64,000 nt of DNA, from positions 1,639,777-1,703,776 of the forward strand of contig CALSFV010000010.1 in NCBI GenBank assembly GCA_943737045.1, written 5' to 3'. This document shows positions 52,076 to 64,000 of the stretch, in pieces. The notes under the pieces were generated by a model, which worked only from the letters and a program-made list of their open reading frames with translations, was not told the DNA's origin and ran no database searches. This DNA comes from Parapristionchus giblindavisi. Lineage: Eukaryota; Nematoda; Chromadorea; Rhabditida; Diplogasteridae. How positions within the stretch are numbered: the stretch's first letter is position 1; each line of letters starts with the position of its first letter. Both the position numbers and the translations under genes were made by a program.

Positions 52076-53076
52076 GTGATAGAACAAAAAAATTCTGAAT
52101 AAGACTCATTTCAGTTCACAACGATCTGTAATTTCATATAGCGGCCACAGTGACCGAAGTACAAAAGTAACTTTCGCTCTGATATGCTCTGATATGATAC
52201 AAATTCATTTATCACATGTCAAAATGGCCACGATACCTGTCGTGTCATATACCGTTTGAAAGAGCAAAAAAATTCTCAATAAAATTATTGCTTCGTATGT
52301 GCAACAGTGGAAACTCCCGCCAAAATACAAAATTAACTTTGTGTTCTCGGTGCATTTTTAGATATTAAACAATTCATGACGAGCCAAATGGTTGTGGTGT
52401 CATATATCATGTGATAGAACAAAAAATTCTGAATAAGACTCATTTCAGGTCACGACGATCTGTAACTACATATAGCGGCCATAGTGACCGAAGTACAAAA
52501 GTAACTTTCGCTCTGATATCCTCTGATATGATACAAATTGATTTATCACATGTCAAAATGACAACGATACCTGTCGTGCCATATACCGCTTGAAAGAGCA
52601 AAAAATTCACAATAAAATAACTGCTTCGTATGTAGAACAGTGGCCACTCGTGTCAAAGTACAAAATTATCTTTGTGTTCTCGGTGCATTTTTAGATATTA
52701 AACAATTCATGACGAGCCAACTGGTTGTGGTCTCATATATCATGTGATAGAACAAAAAATTCTGAATAAGACTCATTTCAGGTCACGACGATCTGTAACT
52801 ACATATAGCGGCCATAGTAAACGAAGTACAAAAGTTACTTTCGCTCTGATATGCTCTGATATGATACAAATTCATTTATCACATGTCAAAATGGCAACGA
52901 TACCTGTCGTGTCATATACCGTTTGAAAGAGCAAAAAATTTTGAATAAAATTATTGCTTCGTATGTAGAACAGTGGCCACTCGTGCCAAAGTGCAAAATT
53001 ATCTTTGTGTTCTCGGTGCATTTTTAGATATTAAACAATTCATGACGAGCCAAATGGTTGTGGTGTCATATATCAT
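52076..53076. repeat. Three dimers linking higher-order zones
   Basis: Three A+B dimers: ACAACGATC type with a GTGGAAACTCCCG B (52,076), GATATCC type (52,411), and TAACTACATA type (52,744). Together with the following 669-bp triplet they follow the order seen at 32,100-33,098, but not exactly. Nothing other than satellite is present. Confidence 0.8.
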
Positions 53077-54632
53077 GTGATAGAACAAAAAATTCTGAAT
53101 AAGACTCATTTCAGTTCACGACGATCTGTAATTTCATATAGCGGCCATAGTGACCGAAGTACAAAAGTAACTTTCGCTCTGATATGCTCTGATATGATAC
53201 AAATTGATTTATCACACGTCAAAATGGCAACGATACCTGTCGTGTCATATTCCGTTTGAAAGAACAAAAAATTCTGAATAGGACTCATTTCAGTTCACGA
53301 CGATCTGTAATCTTTTATGGCGGCCATAGTGACCGAAGTACAAAAGTAACTTTCGCTCTGATATGGAAAAATTGATTTATCACATTTCAAAATGATTACG
53401 ATACCTGTCGTGTCATATACCGTTTGAAACAGCAAAAAATTCTGAATAGGACTCATTTCAGTTCACGACGATCTGTAATCTTTTATAGCGGCCATAGTGA
53501 CCGAAGTACAAAAGTAACTTTCGCTCTGATATGGAAAAATTGATTTATCACATTTCAAAATGATTACGATACCTGTCGTGTCATATACCGTTTGAAAGAG
53601 CAAAAAATTCTCAATAAAATTATTGCTTCGTATGTGCAACAGTGGCCACTCCCGCCAAAATACAAAATTAACTTTGTGTTCTCGGTGCATTTTTAGATAT
53701 TAAACAATTCATGACGAGCCAAATGGTTGTGGTGTCATATATCATGTGATAGAACAGAAAATTCTGAATAAGACTCATTTCAGGTCACGACGATCTGTAA
53801 CTACATATAGCGGCCATAGTGACCGAAGTACAAAAGTAACTTTCGCTCTGATATGCTCTGATATGATACAAATTGATTTATCACATGTCAAAATGACAAC
53901 GATACCTGTCGTGCCATATACCGCTTGAAAGAGCAAAAAATTCACAATAAAATAACTGCTTCGTATGTAGAACAGTGGCCACTCGTGTCAAAGTACAAAA
54001 TTATCTTTGTGTTCTCGGTGCATTTTTAGATATTAAACAATTCATGACGAGCCAACTGGTTGTGGTCTCATATATCATGTGATAGAACAAAAAATTCTGA
54101 ATAAGACTCATTTCAGGTCACGACGATCTGTAACTACATATAGCGGCCATAGTAAAACGAAGTACAAAAGTAACTTTCGCTCTGATATGCTCTGATATGA
54201 TACAAATTGATTTATCACATGTCAAAATGACAACGATACCTGTCGTGCCATATACCGCTTGAAAGAGCAAAAAATTCACAATAAAATAACTGCTTCGTAT
54301 GTAGAACAGTGGCCACTCGTGTCAAAGTACAAAATTATCTTTGTGTTCTCGGTGCATTTTTAGATATTAAACAATTCATGACGAGCCAACTGGTTGTGGT
54401 CTCATATATCATGTGATAGAACAAAAAATTCTGAATAAGACTCATTTCAGGTCACGACGATCTGTAACTACATATAGCGGCCATAGTAAACGAAGTACAA
54501 AAGTTACTTTCGCTCTGATATGCTCTGATATGATACAAATTGATTTATCACACGTCAAAATGGCAACGATACCTGTCGTGTCATATTCCGTTTGAAAGAG
54601 CAAAAAATTCTGAATAGGACTCATTTCAGTTC
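53077..54632. repeat. Third copy of the 35.8-37.3 kb block
   Basis: Matches 44,096-45,650 at offset 8,981 (8,982 after an extra A at about 54,155), and therefore also 35,770-37,324. The rare markers TTTTATGGCGG (53,318) and GAACAGAAAATTC (53,757) are both present. The B module at 53,640 has GTGGCCACTCCCG where the other two have GTTTCCACTCCCG. Confidence 0.83.
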
Positions 54633-57600
54633 ACGACGATCTGTAATCTTTTATAGCGGCCATAGTGACCGAAGTACAAAAGTAACTTTCGCTCTGATAT
54701 GGAAAAATTGATTTATCACATTTCAAAATGATTACGATACCTGTCGTGTTCATATACCGTTTGAAACAGCAAAAAAATTCTGAATAGGACTCATTTCAGT
54801 TCACGACGATCTGTAATCTTTTATAGCGGCCATAGTGACCGAAGTACAAAAGTAACTTTCGCTCTGATATGGAAAAATTGATTTATCACATTTCAAAATG
54901 ATTACGATACCTGTCGTGTCATATACCGTTTGAAAGAGTAAAAATTCTCAATAAAATTATTGCATCGTATGTGCAACAGTGGCCACTCCCGCCAAAATAC
55001 AAAATTAACTTTGTGTTCTCGGTGCATTTTTAGATATTAACAATTCATGACGAGCCAAATGGTTGTGGTGTCATATATCATGTGATAGAACAAAAAATTC
55101 TGAATAAGACTCATTTCAGTTCACAACGATCTGTAATTTCATATAGCGGCCACAGTGACCGAAGTACAAAAGTAACTTTTCGCTCTGATATGCTCTGATA
55201 TGATACAAATTCATTTATCACATGTCAAAATGGCAACGATACCTGTCGTGTCATATACCGTTTGAAAGAGCAAAAAATTTTGAATAAATTATTGCTTCGT
55301 ATGTAGAACAGTGGCCACTCGTGCCAAAGTGCAATATTATCTTTGTGTTCTCGGTGCATTTTTAGATATTAAACAATTCATGACGAGCCAAATGGTTGTG
55401 GTGTCATATATCATGTGATAGAACAAAAAATTCTGAATAAGACTCATTTCAGGTCCACGTCGATCTGTAACTACATATAGCGGCCATAGTAAACGAAGTA
55501 CAAAAAGTTACTTTCGCTCTGATATGCTCTGATATGATACAAATTGATTTATCCACATTTCAAAATGATTACGATACCTGTCGTGTCATATACCGTTAGA
55601 AAGAGCAACAAAATTTTGAATAAAATTATTGCTTCGTATGTAGAACAGTGGCCACTCGTGCCAAAGTGCAAAATTATCTTTGTGTTCTCGGTGCATTTTT
55701 AGATATTAAACAATTCATGACGAGCCAAATGGTTGTGGTATCATATATCATGTGATAGAGCAAAAAATTCTGAATAAGACTCATTTTCAGGTCACGACGA
55801 TCTGTAACTACATATAGCGGCCATAGTGACCGAAGTACAAAAGTAACTTTCGCTCTGATATGCTCTGATATGATACAAATTGATTTATCACATGTCAAAA
55901 TGACAACGATACCTGTCGTGCCATATACCGTTTGAAAGAGCAAAACATTCTCAATAAAATTATTGCTTCGTATGTGCAACAGTGGCCACTCCCGCCAAAA
56001 TACAAAATTAACTTTGTGTTCTCGGTGCATTTTTAGATATTAAACAATTCATGACGAGCCAAATGGTTGTGGTGTCATAATATCATGTGATAGAACAAAA
56101 AATTCTGAATAAGACTCATTTCAGGTCACGACGATCTGTAACTACATATAGCGGCCATAGTGACCGAAGTACAAAGTAACTTTCGCTCTGATATCCTCTG
56201 ATATGATACAAATTGATTTATCACATGTCAAATGACAACGATACCTGTCGTGCCATATACCGCTTGAAAGAGCAAAAAATTCACAATAAAATAACTGCTT
56301 CGTATGTAGAACAGTGGCCACTCGTGTCAAAGTACAAAATTATCTTTGTGTTCTCGGTGCATTTTTAGATATTAAACAATTCATGACGAGCCAACTGGTT
56401 GTGGTCTCATATATCATGTGATAGAACAAAAAATTCTGAATAAGACTCATTTCAGGTCCACGACGATCTGTAACTACATATAGCGGCCATAGTAAACCGA
56501 AGTACAAAAGTTACTTTCGCTCTGATATGCTCTGATATGATACAAATTCATTTATCACATGTCAAAATGGCAACGATACCTGTCGTGTCATATACCGTTT
56601 GAAAGAGCAAAAAATTTTGAATAAAATTATTGCTTCGTATGTAGAACAGTGGCCACTCGTGCCAAAGTGCAAAATTATCTTTGTGTTCTCGGTGCATTTT
56701 TTAGATATTAAACAATTCATGACGAGCCAAATGGTTGTGGTGTCATATATCATGTGATAGAACAAAAAATTCTGAATAAGACTCAATTTCAGTTCACGAC
56801 GATCTGTAATTTCATATAGCGGCCATAGTGACCGAAGTACAAAAGTAACTTTCGCTCTGATATGCTCTGATATGATACAAATTGATTTATCACACGTCAA
56901 AATGGCAACGATACCTGTCCGTGTCATATTCCGTTTGAAAGAGCAAAAAATTCTCAATAAAATTATTGCTTCGTAATGCGCCACAGTGGCCACTCCCGCC
57001 AAAATACAAAATTATCTTTGTGTTCTCGGTGCATTTTTAGATAGTAAACAATTCATGACGAGCCAAATGGTTGTGGTGTCATATATCATGTGATAGAACA
57101 AAAAAATTCTGAATAAGACTCATTTCAGGTCACGACGATCTGTAACTACATATAGCGGCCATAGTAAACGAAGTACAAAAGTTACTTTCGCTCTGATATG
57201 CTCTGATATGATACAAATTGATTTATCACATTTCAAAACGATTACGATACCTGTCGTGTCATATACCGTTAGAAAGAGCAACAAAATTTTGAATAAAATT
57301 ATTGCTTCGTATGTAGAACAGTGGCCCACTCGTGCCAAAGTGCAAAATTATCTTTGTGTTCTCGGTGCATTTTTAGATATTAAACAATTCATGACGAGCC
57401 AAATGGTTGTGGTATCATATATCATGTGATAGAGCAAAAAATTCTGAATAAGACTCATTTTAGTTCACGACGATCTGTTAATTTCATATAGCGGCCACAG
57501 TGACCGAAGTACAAAAGTAACTTTCGCTCTGATATGCTCTGATATGATACAAATTGATTTATCACATTTCAAAATGGCAACGATACCTGTCGTGTCATAT

Positions 57601-60600
57601 ACCGTTTGAAAGAGCAAAAAATTCACAATAAAATAACTGCTTCGTATGGTAGAACAGTGGCCACTCGTGCCAAAGTGCAAAATTATCTTTGTGTTTCTCG
57701 GTGCATTTTTTAGATATTAAACAATTCATGACGAGCCAAATGGTTGTGGTCTCATATATCATGTGATAGAACAAAAAAATTCTGAATAAGACTCATTTCA
57801 GGTCACGACGATCTGTAACTACATATAGCGGCCATAGTGACCGAAGTACAAAAGTAACTTTCGCTCTGATATGCTCTGATATGATACAAATTGATTTATC
57901 ACATGTCACAATGACAACGATACCTGTCGTGCCATATACCGCTTGAAAGAGCAAAAAATTCACAATAAAAATAACTGCTTCGTATGTAGAACAGTGGCCA
58001 CTCGTGTCAAAGTACAAAAATTATCTTTGTGTTCTCGGTGCATTTTTAGATATTAAAACAATTCATGACGAGCCAAATGGTTGTGGTATCATATATCATG
58101 TGATAGAGCAAAAAATTCTGAATAAGAACTCATTTTAGTTCACGACGATCTGTAATTTCATATAGCGGCCACAGTGACCGAAGTACAAAAGTAACTTTCG
58201 CTCTGATATGCTCTGATATGATACAAATTGCTTTATCACATTTCAAAATGGCAACGATACCTGTCGTGTCATATACCGTTTTGAAAGAGCAAAAAATTCA
58301 CAATAAAATAACTGCTTCGTATGTAGAACAGTGGCCACTCGTGCCAAAGTGCAAAATTATCTTTGTGTTCTCGGTGCATTTTTAGATATTAAACAATTCA
58401 TGACGAGCCAAATGGTTGTGGTCTCATATATCATGTGATAGAACAAAAAATTCTGAATAAGACTCATTTCAGGTCACGACGATCTGTAACTACATATAGC
58501 GGCCATAGTGACCGAAGTACAAAAGTAACTTTCGCCTCTGATATGCTCTGATATGATACAAATTGATTTATCACATGTCAAAATGACAACGATACCTGTC
58601 GTGTCATATTCCGTTGAAAGAGCAAAAAATTCTGAATAGGACTCATTTCAGTTCACGACGATCTGTAATCTTTTATAGCGGCCATAGTGACCGAAGTACA
58701 AAAGTAACCTTTCGCTCTGATATGGAAAAATTGATTTATCACATTCAAAATGATTACGATACCTGTCGTGTCATATACCGTTTGAAAGAGCAAAAAAATT
58801 CTCAATAAAATTATTGCTTCGTATGTGCAACAGTGGCCACTCCCGCCAAAATACAAAATTATCTTTGTGTTCTCGGGCATTTTTAGATATTAAACAATTC
58901 ATGACGAGCCAAATGGTTGTGGTGTCATATATCATGTGATAGAACAAAAAATTCTGAATAAGACTCATTTCAGTTCACGACGATCTGTAATTCATATAGC
59001 GGCCATAGTGACCGAAGTACAAAAGTAACTTTCGCTCTGATATGCTCTGATATGATACAAATTGATTTATCACACGTCAAAATGGCAACGATACCTGTCG
59101 TGTCATATTCCGTTTGAAAGAGCAAAAAATTCTGAATAGGACTCATTTCAGTTCACGACGATCTGTAATCTTTTATAGCGGCCATAGTGACCGAAGTACA
59201 AAAGTAACTTTCGCTCTGATATGATACAAATTGATTTATCACATTTCAAAATGGCCAACGATACCTGTCGTGTCATATACCGTTTGAAAGAGCAAAAAAT
59301 TCACAATAAAATAACTGCTTCGTATGTAGAACAGTGGCCACTCGTGCCAAAGTGCAAAATTATCTTTGTGTTCTCGGTGCATTTTTAGATATTAAACAAT
59401 TCATGACGAGCCAAATGGTTGTGGTGTCATATATCATGCGATAGAACAAAAAATTCTAAATAAGACTCATTTCAGGTCACGACGATCTGTAACTACATAT
59501 AGCGGCCATAGTAAACGAAGTACAAAAGTTACTTTCGCTCTGATATGCTCTGATATGATACAAATTGATTTATCACACGTCAAAATGGCAACGATACCTG
59601 TCGTGTCATATTCCGTTTGAAAGAGCAAAAAATTCTGAATAAAATTATTGCTTCGTATGTAGAACAGTGGCCACTCGTGCCAAAGTGCAAAATTATCTTT
59701 GTGTTCTCGGTGCATTTTTAGATATTAAACAATTCATGACGAGCCAAATGGTTGTGGTGTCATATATCATGTGATAGAACAAAAAATTCTGAATAAGACT
59801 CATTTCAGTTCACGAAGATCTGTAATTTCATATAGCGGCCATAGTGACCGAAGTACAAAAGTAACTTTCGCTCTGATATGCTCTGATATGATACAAATTG
59901 ATTTATCACATGTCAAAATGGCAACGATACCTGTCGTGTCATATTCCGTTTGAAAGAACAAAAAAATTCTGAATAGGACTCATTTCAGTTCACGACGATC
60001 TGTAATCTTTTATAGCGGCCATAGTGACCGAAGTACAAAAGTAACTTTCGCTCTGATATGGAAAAATAGATTTATCACATTTCAAAATGATTACGATACC
60101 TGTCGTTGTCATATACCGTTTGAAAGAGCAAAAAATTCACAATAAAATAACTGCTTCGTATGTAGAACAGTGGCCACTCGTGCAAAGTGCAAAATTATCT
60201 TTGTGTTTCTCGGTGCATTTTTAGATATTAAACAATTCATGACGAGCCAAATGGTTGTGGTCTTCATATATCATGTGATAGAACAAAAAATTCTGAATAA
60301 GACTCATTTCAGGTCACGACGATCTGTAACTACATATAGCGGCCATAGTGACCGAAGTACAAAAGTAACTTTCGCTCTGATATGCTCTGATATGATACAA
60401 ATTGATTTAACACATGTCAAAATGACAACGATACCTGTCGTGCCATATACCGTTTGAAAGAGCAAAACATTCTCAATAAAATTATTGCTTCGTATGTGCA
60501 ACAGTGGCCACTCCCGCCAAAATTACAAAATTATCTTTGTGTTCTCGGTGCATTTTTAGATATTAAACAATTCATGACGAGCCAAATGGTTTGTGGTGTC

Positions 60601-63600
60601 ATATATCATGCGATAGAACAAAAAATTCTAAATAAGACTCATTTCAGGTCACGACGATCTGTAACTACATATAGCGGCCATAGTAAACGAAGTACAAAAG
60701 TAACTTTCGCTCTGATATGCTCTGATATGATACAAATTGATTTATCACATTTCAAAATGGCAACGATACCTGTCGTGTCATATACCGTTTGAAAGAGCAA
60801 AAAATTCACAATAAAATAACTGCTTCGTATGTAGAACAGTGGCCACTCGTGCCAAAGTGCAAAAATTATCTTTGTGTTCTCGGTGCATTTTTTAGATATT
60901 AAACAATTCATGACGAGCCAAATGGTTGTGGTCTCATATATCATGTGATAGAACAAAAAATTCTGAATAAGACTCATTTCAGGTCACGACGATCTGTAAC
61001 TACATATAGCGGCCATAGTGACCGAAGTACAAAAGTAACTTTCGCTCTGATATGCTCTGATATGATACAAATTGATTTATCACATGTCAAAATGACAACG
61101 ATACCTGTCGTGTCATATTCCGTTTGAAAGAGCAAAAAATTCTGAATAGGACTCATTTCAGTTCACGACGATCTGGTAATCTTTTTATAGCGGCCATAGT
61201 GACCGAAGTACAAAAGTAACTTTCGCTCTGATATGGAAAAATTGATTTATCACATTTCAAAATGATTACGATACCTGTCGTGTCATATACCGTTTGAAAG
61301 AGCAAAAAATTCTCAATAAAATTATTGCTTCGTATGTTGCAACAGTGGCCACTCCCGCCAAAATACAAAATTATCTTTGTGTTCTCGGTGCATTTTTAGA
61401 TATTAAACAATTCATGACGAGCCAAATGGTTGTGGTGTCATATATCATGTGATAGAACAAAAAATTCTGAATAAGACTCATTTCAGTTCACGACGATCTG
61501 TAATTTCATATAGCGGCCATAGTGACCGAAGTACAAAAAGTAACTTTCGCTCTGATATGCTCTGATATGATACAAATTGATTTATCACACGTCAAAATGG
61601 CAACGATACCTGTCAGTGTCATATTCCGTTTGAAGAGCAAAAAATTCTGAATAGGACTCATTTCAGTTCACGACGATCTGTAATCTTTTATAGCGGCCAT
61701 AGTGACCGAAGTACAAAAGTAACTTTTCGCTCTGATATGATACAAATTGATTTATCACATTTCAAAATTGGCAACGATACCTGTCGTGTCATATACCGTT
61801 TGAAAAGAGCAAAAAATTCACAATAAAATAACTGCTTCGTATGTAGAACAGTGGCCACTCGTGCCAAAGTGCAAAATTATCTTTGTGTTCTCGGTGCATT
61901 TTTAGATATTAAACAATTCATGACGAGCCAAATGGTTGTGGTCTCATATATCATGTGATAGAACAAAAAATTCTGAATAAGGACTCATTTCAGGTCACGA
62001 CGATCTGTAACTACATATAGCGGCCATAGTGACCGAAGTACAAAAGTAACTTTCGCTCTGATATGCTCTGATATGATACAAATTGATTTATCACATGTCA
62101 AAATGACAAACGATACCTGTCGTGCCATATACCGTTTGAAAGAGCAAAACATTCTCAATAAAATTATTGCTTCGTATGTGCAACAGTGCCACTCCCGCCA
62201 AAATACAAAATTATCTTTGTGTTCTCGGTGCATTTTTAGATATTAAACAATTCATGACGAGCCAAATGGTTGTGGTGTCATATATCATGCGATAGAAACA
62301 AAAATTCTAAATAAGACTCATTTCAGGTCCACGACGATCTGTAACTACATATAGCGGCCATAGTAAACGAAGTACAAAAGTACTTTCGCTCTGATATGCT
62401 CTGATATGATACAAATTGATTTATCACCACGTCAAAATGGCAAACGATACCTGTCGTGTCATATTCCGTTTGAAAGAGCAAAAAATTCTGAATAAAATTA
62501 TTGCTTCGTATGTAGAACAGTGGCCACTCGTGCCAAAGTGCAAAATTATCTTTGTGTTCTCGGTGCATTTTTAGATATTAAACAATTCATGACGAGCCAA
62601 ATGGTTGTGGTGTCATATATCATGTGATAGAACAAAAAATTCTGAATAAGACTCATTTCAGTTCACGACGATCTGTAATTTCATATAGCGGCCATAGTGA
62701 CCGAAGTACAAAAGTAACTTTCGCTCTGATATGCTCTGATATGATACAATTGATTTATCACATGTCAAAATGGCAACGATACCTGTCGTGTCATATTCCG
62801 TTTGAAAGAGCAAAAAATTCTGAATAGGACTCATTTCAGTTCACGACGATCTGTAATCTTTTATAGCGGCCATAGTGACCGAAGTACAAAAGTAACTTTC
62901 GCTCTGATATGGAAAAATTGATTTATCACATTTCAAAATGATTACGATACCTGTCGTGTCATATACCGTTTGAAAGAGCAAAACATTCTCAATAAATTTA
63001 TTGCTTCGTATGTGCAACAGTGGCCACTCCCGCCAAAATACAAAATTATCTTTGTGTTCTCGGTGCATTTTTAGATATTAAACAATTCATGACGAGCCAA
63101 ATGGTTGTGGTCTCATATATCATGTGATAGAACAAAAAAATCTGAATAAGACTCATTTCAGTTCATGACGATCTGTAATTTCATATAGCGGCCATAGTGA
63201 CCGAAGTACAAAAGTAACTTTCGCTCTGATATGCTCTGATATGATACAAATTGATTTATCACACGTCAAAATGGCAACGATACCTGTCGTGTCATATTCC
63301 GTTTGAAAGAGCAAAAAATTCTGAATAGGACTCATTTCAGTTCACGACGATCTGTATCTTTTATAGCGGCCATAGTGACCGAAGTACAAAAGTAACTTTC
63401 GCTCTGATATGTTACAAATTGATTTATCACATTTCAAAATGGCAACGATACCTGTCGTGTCATATACCGTTTGAAAGAGCAAAAAATTCACAATAAAATA
63501 ACTGCTTCGTATGTAGAACAGTGGCCACTCGTGCCAAAGTGCAAAATTATCTTTGTGTTCTCGGTGCATTTTTAGATATTAAACAATTCATGACGAGCCA

Positions 63601-64000
63601 AATGGTTGTGGTCTCATATATCATGTGATAGAACAAAAAATTCTGAATAAGACTCATTTCAGGTCACGACGATCTGGTAACTACATATAGCGGCCATAGT
63701 GACCGAAGTACAAAAGTAACTTTCGCTCTGATATGCTCTGAATATGATACAAATTGATTTATCACATGTCAAAATGACAACGATACCTGTCGTGCCATAT
63801 ACCGTTTGAAAGAGCAAAACATTCTCAATAAAATTATTGCTTCGTATGTGCAACAGTGGCCACTCCCGCCAAAATACAAATTATCTTTGTGTTCTCGGTG
63901 GCATTTTTAGATATTAAACAATTCATGACGAGCCAAATGGTTGTGGTGTCATATATCATGCGATAGAACAAAAAATTCTAAATAAGACTCATTTCAGGTC
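54150..64000. repeat. Satellite segment dense in single-base indels
   Basis: Module content is the same as elsewhere, but one-base insertions and deletions become frequent, often several per dimer in the worst stretches. Examples: extra T in GTGTTCATATA (54,750), extra T in AACTTTTCGC (55,178), extra C in GGTCCACG (55,455), missing A in ACAAAGTAAC (56,172), extra C in CTGTCCGTG (56,920), extra T in CTGTTAATTTC (57,479), extra G in GTATGGTAG (57,650), missing T in CCGTTGAAAG (58,613), extra G in CTGGTAAT (61,175). Most hit homopolymers or double a base. Unit boundaries here should be treated as approximate. Confidence 0.85.
59437..64000. repeat. Higher-order repeat marked by ATCATGCGATAG
   Basis: Four units share ATCATGCGATAG with TTCTAAATAAG, at about 59,437, 60,607, 62,287 and 63,957. 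The last two intervals are about 1,670-1,680 bp (about five dimers); the first is about 1,170. The shared pair of changes indicates recent local amplification from one unit. Confidence 0.7.

Larger units (their letters stand above)
23020..64000. repeat. Satellite array, right arm
   Basis: Same A and B modules on the same strand as the left arm. It begins exactly at the start of a B module (AATTTTGAAT at 23,021) and continues to the last base. Orientation never changes. No non-satellite sequence is seen in this arm. Confidence 0.98.

Noticed and set aside
55674..57002. Longer minus-strand open frames (about 118 and 146 codons)
   Set aside because: They lie in the indel-rich segment and exist only because one-base indels join frames that are closed in every other unit.
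163..64000. Dozens of 60- to 82-codon open frames on both strands, looking like a family of small paralogous genes
   Set aside because: They repeat with the satellite period and start at GTG or TTG rather than ATG in most cases. Plus-strand ones end at the same TTTGA stop of each A module, while minus-strand ones are shadows of the same bases. Differences between copies track satellite subtypes and indels, with no sign of codon-level constraint.

Overview
The window is almost entirely one tandem satellite DNA array of a eukaryote. It is interrupted once, at about 21.8-23.0 kb, by a 1.2-kb non-satellite insert carrying the C-terminal end of a non-LTR retrotransposon (LINE) reverse transcriptase. 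I found no intact host gene, tRNA, rRNA, CRISPR array, operon or bacterial feature. The LINE fragment points to an animal. In a hand count of one repeat unit, CpG is not depleted (12 CpG in 333 bp at about 35% GC), which fits an invertebrate-like, weakly methylated genome better than a vertebrate one. I cannot name the species.

The array is built from two modules. A is 179 bp, with shorter 168- and 169-bp forms. B is 154 bp. The basic unit is a 333-bp A+B dimer, often with extra A modules inserted between dimers. A and B are themselves diverged copies of one ancestral monomer: their last 32 columns, ungapped, agree at 26 positions. A also holds a 10-bp tandem duplication (CTCTGATATG twice). 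Every module change falls at a shared A-rich box (GAGCAAAAAATTC or close).

Layout. (I) 1-13.6 kb: full-length A-A tandems are common. Higher-order repeats of 1,535-1,715 bp lie between two near-identical copies, about 10.2 kb apart, of a block of about 3.4-3.7 kb. (II) 13.6-27.2 kb: mostly plain A+B dimers with 501-, 999- and 1,654-bp higher-order units. The LINE insert lies here. (III) 27.2-55 kb: a triplet A, short A, short A+B (about 669 bp) recurs. An 8,326-bp block is duplicated in tandem (about 32.0-48.4 kb), and a 1,827-bp higher-order repeat runs four times in a row at 44.8-52.1 kb. (IV) 54.15-64 kb: the same satellite, but dense in single-base insertions and deletions, most likely from poor consensus quality. 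Both window edges lie inside satellite, so the array continues outward.

The many short open frames of about 60-80 codons are by-products of a repeat that lacks stops in some frames. They begin at GTG or TTG, end at the same point in every unit, and are not annotated as genes. A centromeric or heterochromatic location is plausible but is inferred only from the organisation. The window shows no previously undescribed enzymatic or defence system. The noteworthy content is the repeat hierarchy, the exchange and conversion scars in it, the LINE junction, and the assembly-quality step near 54.15 kb.
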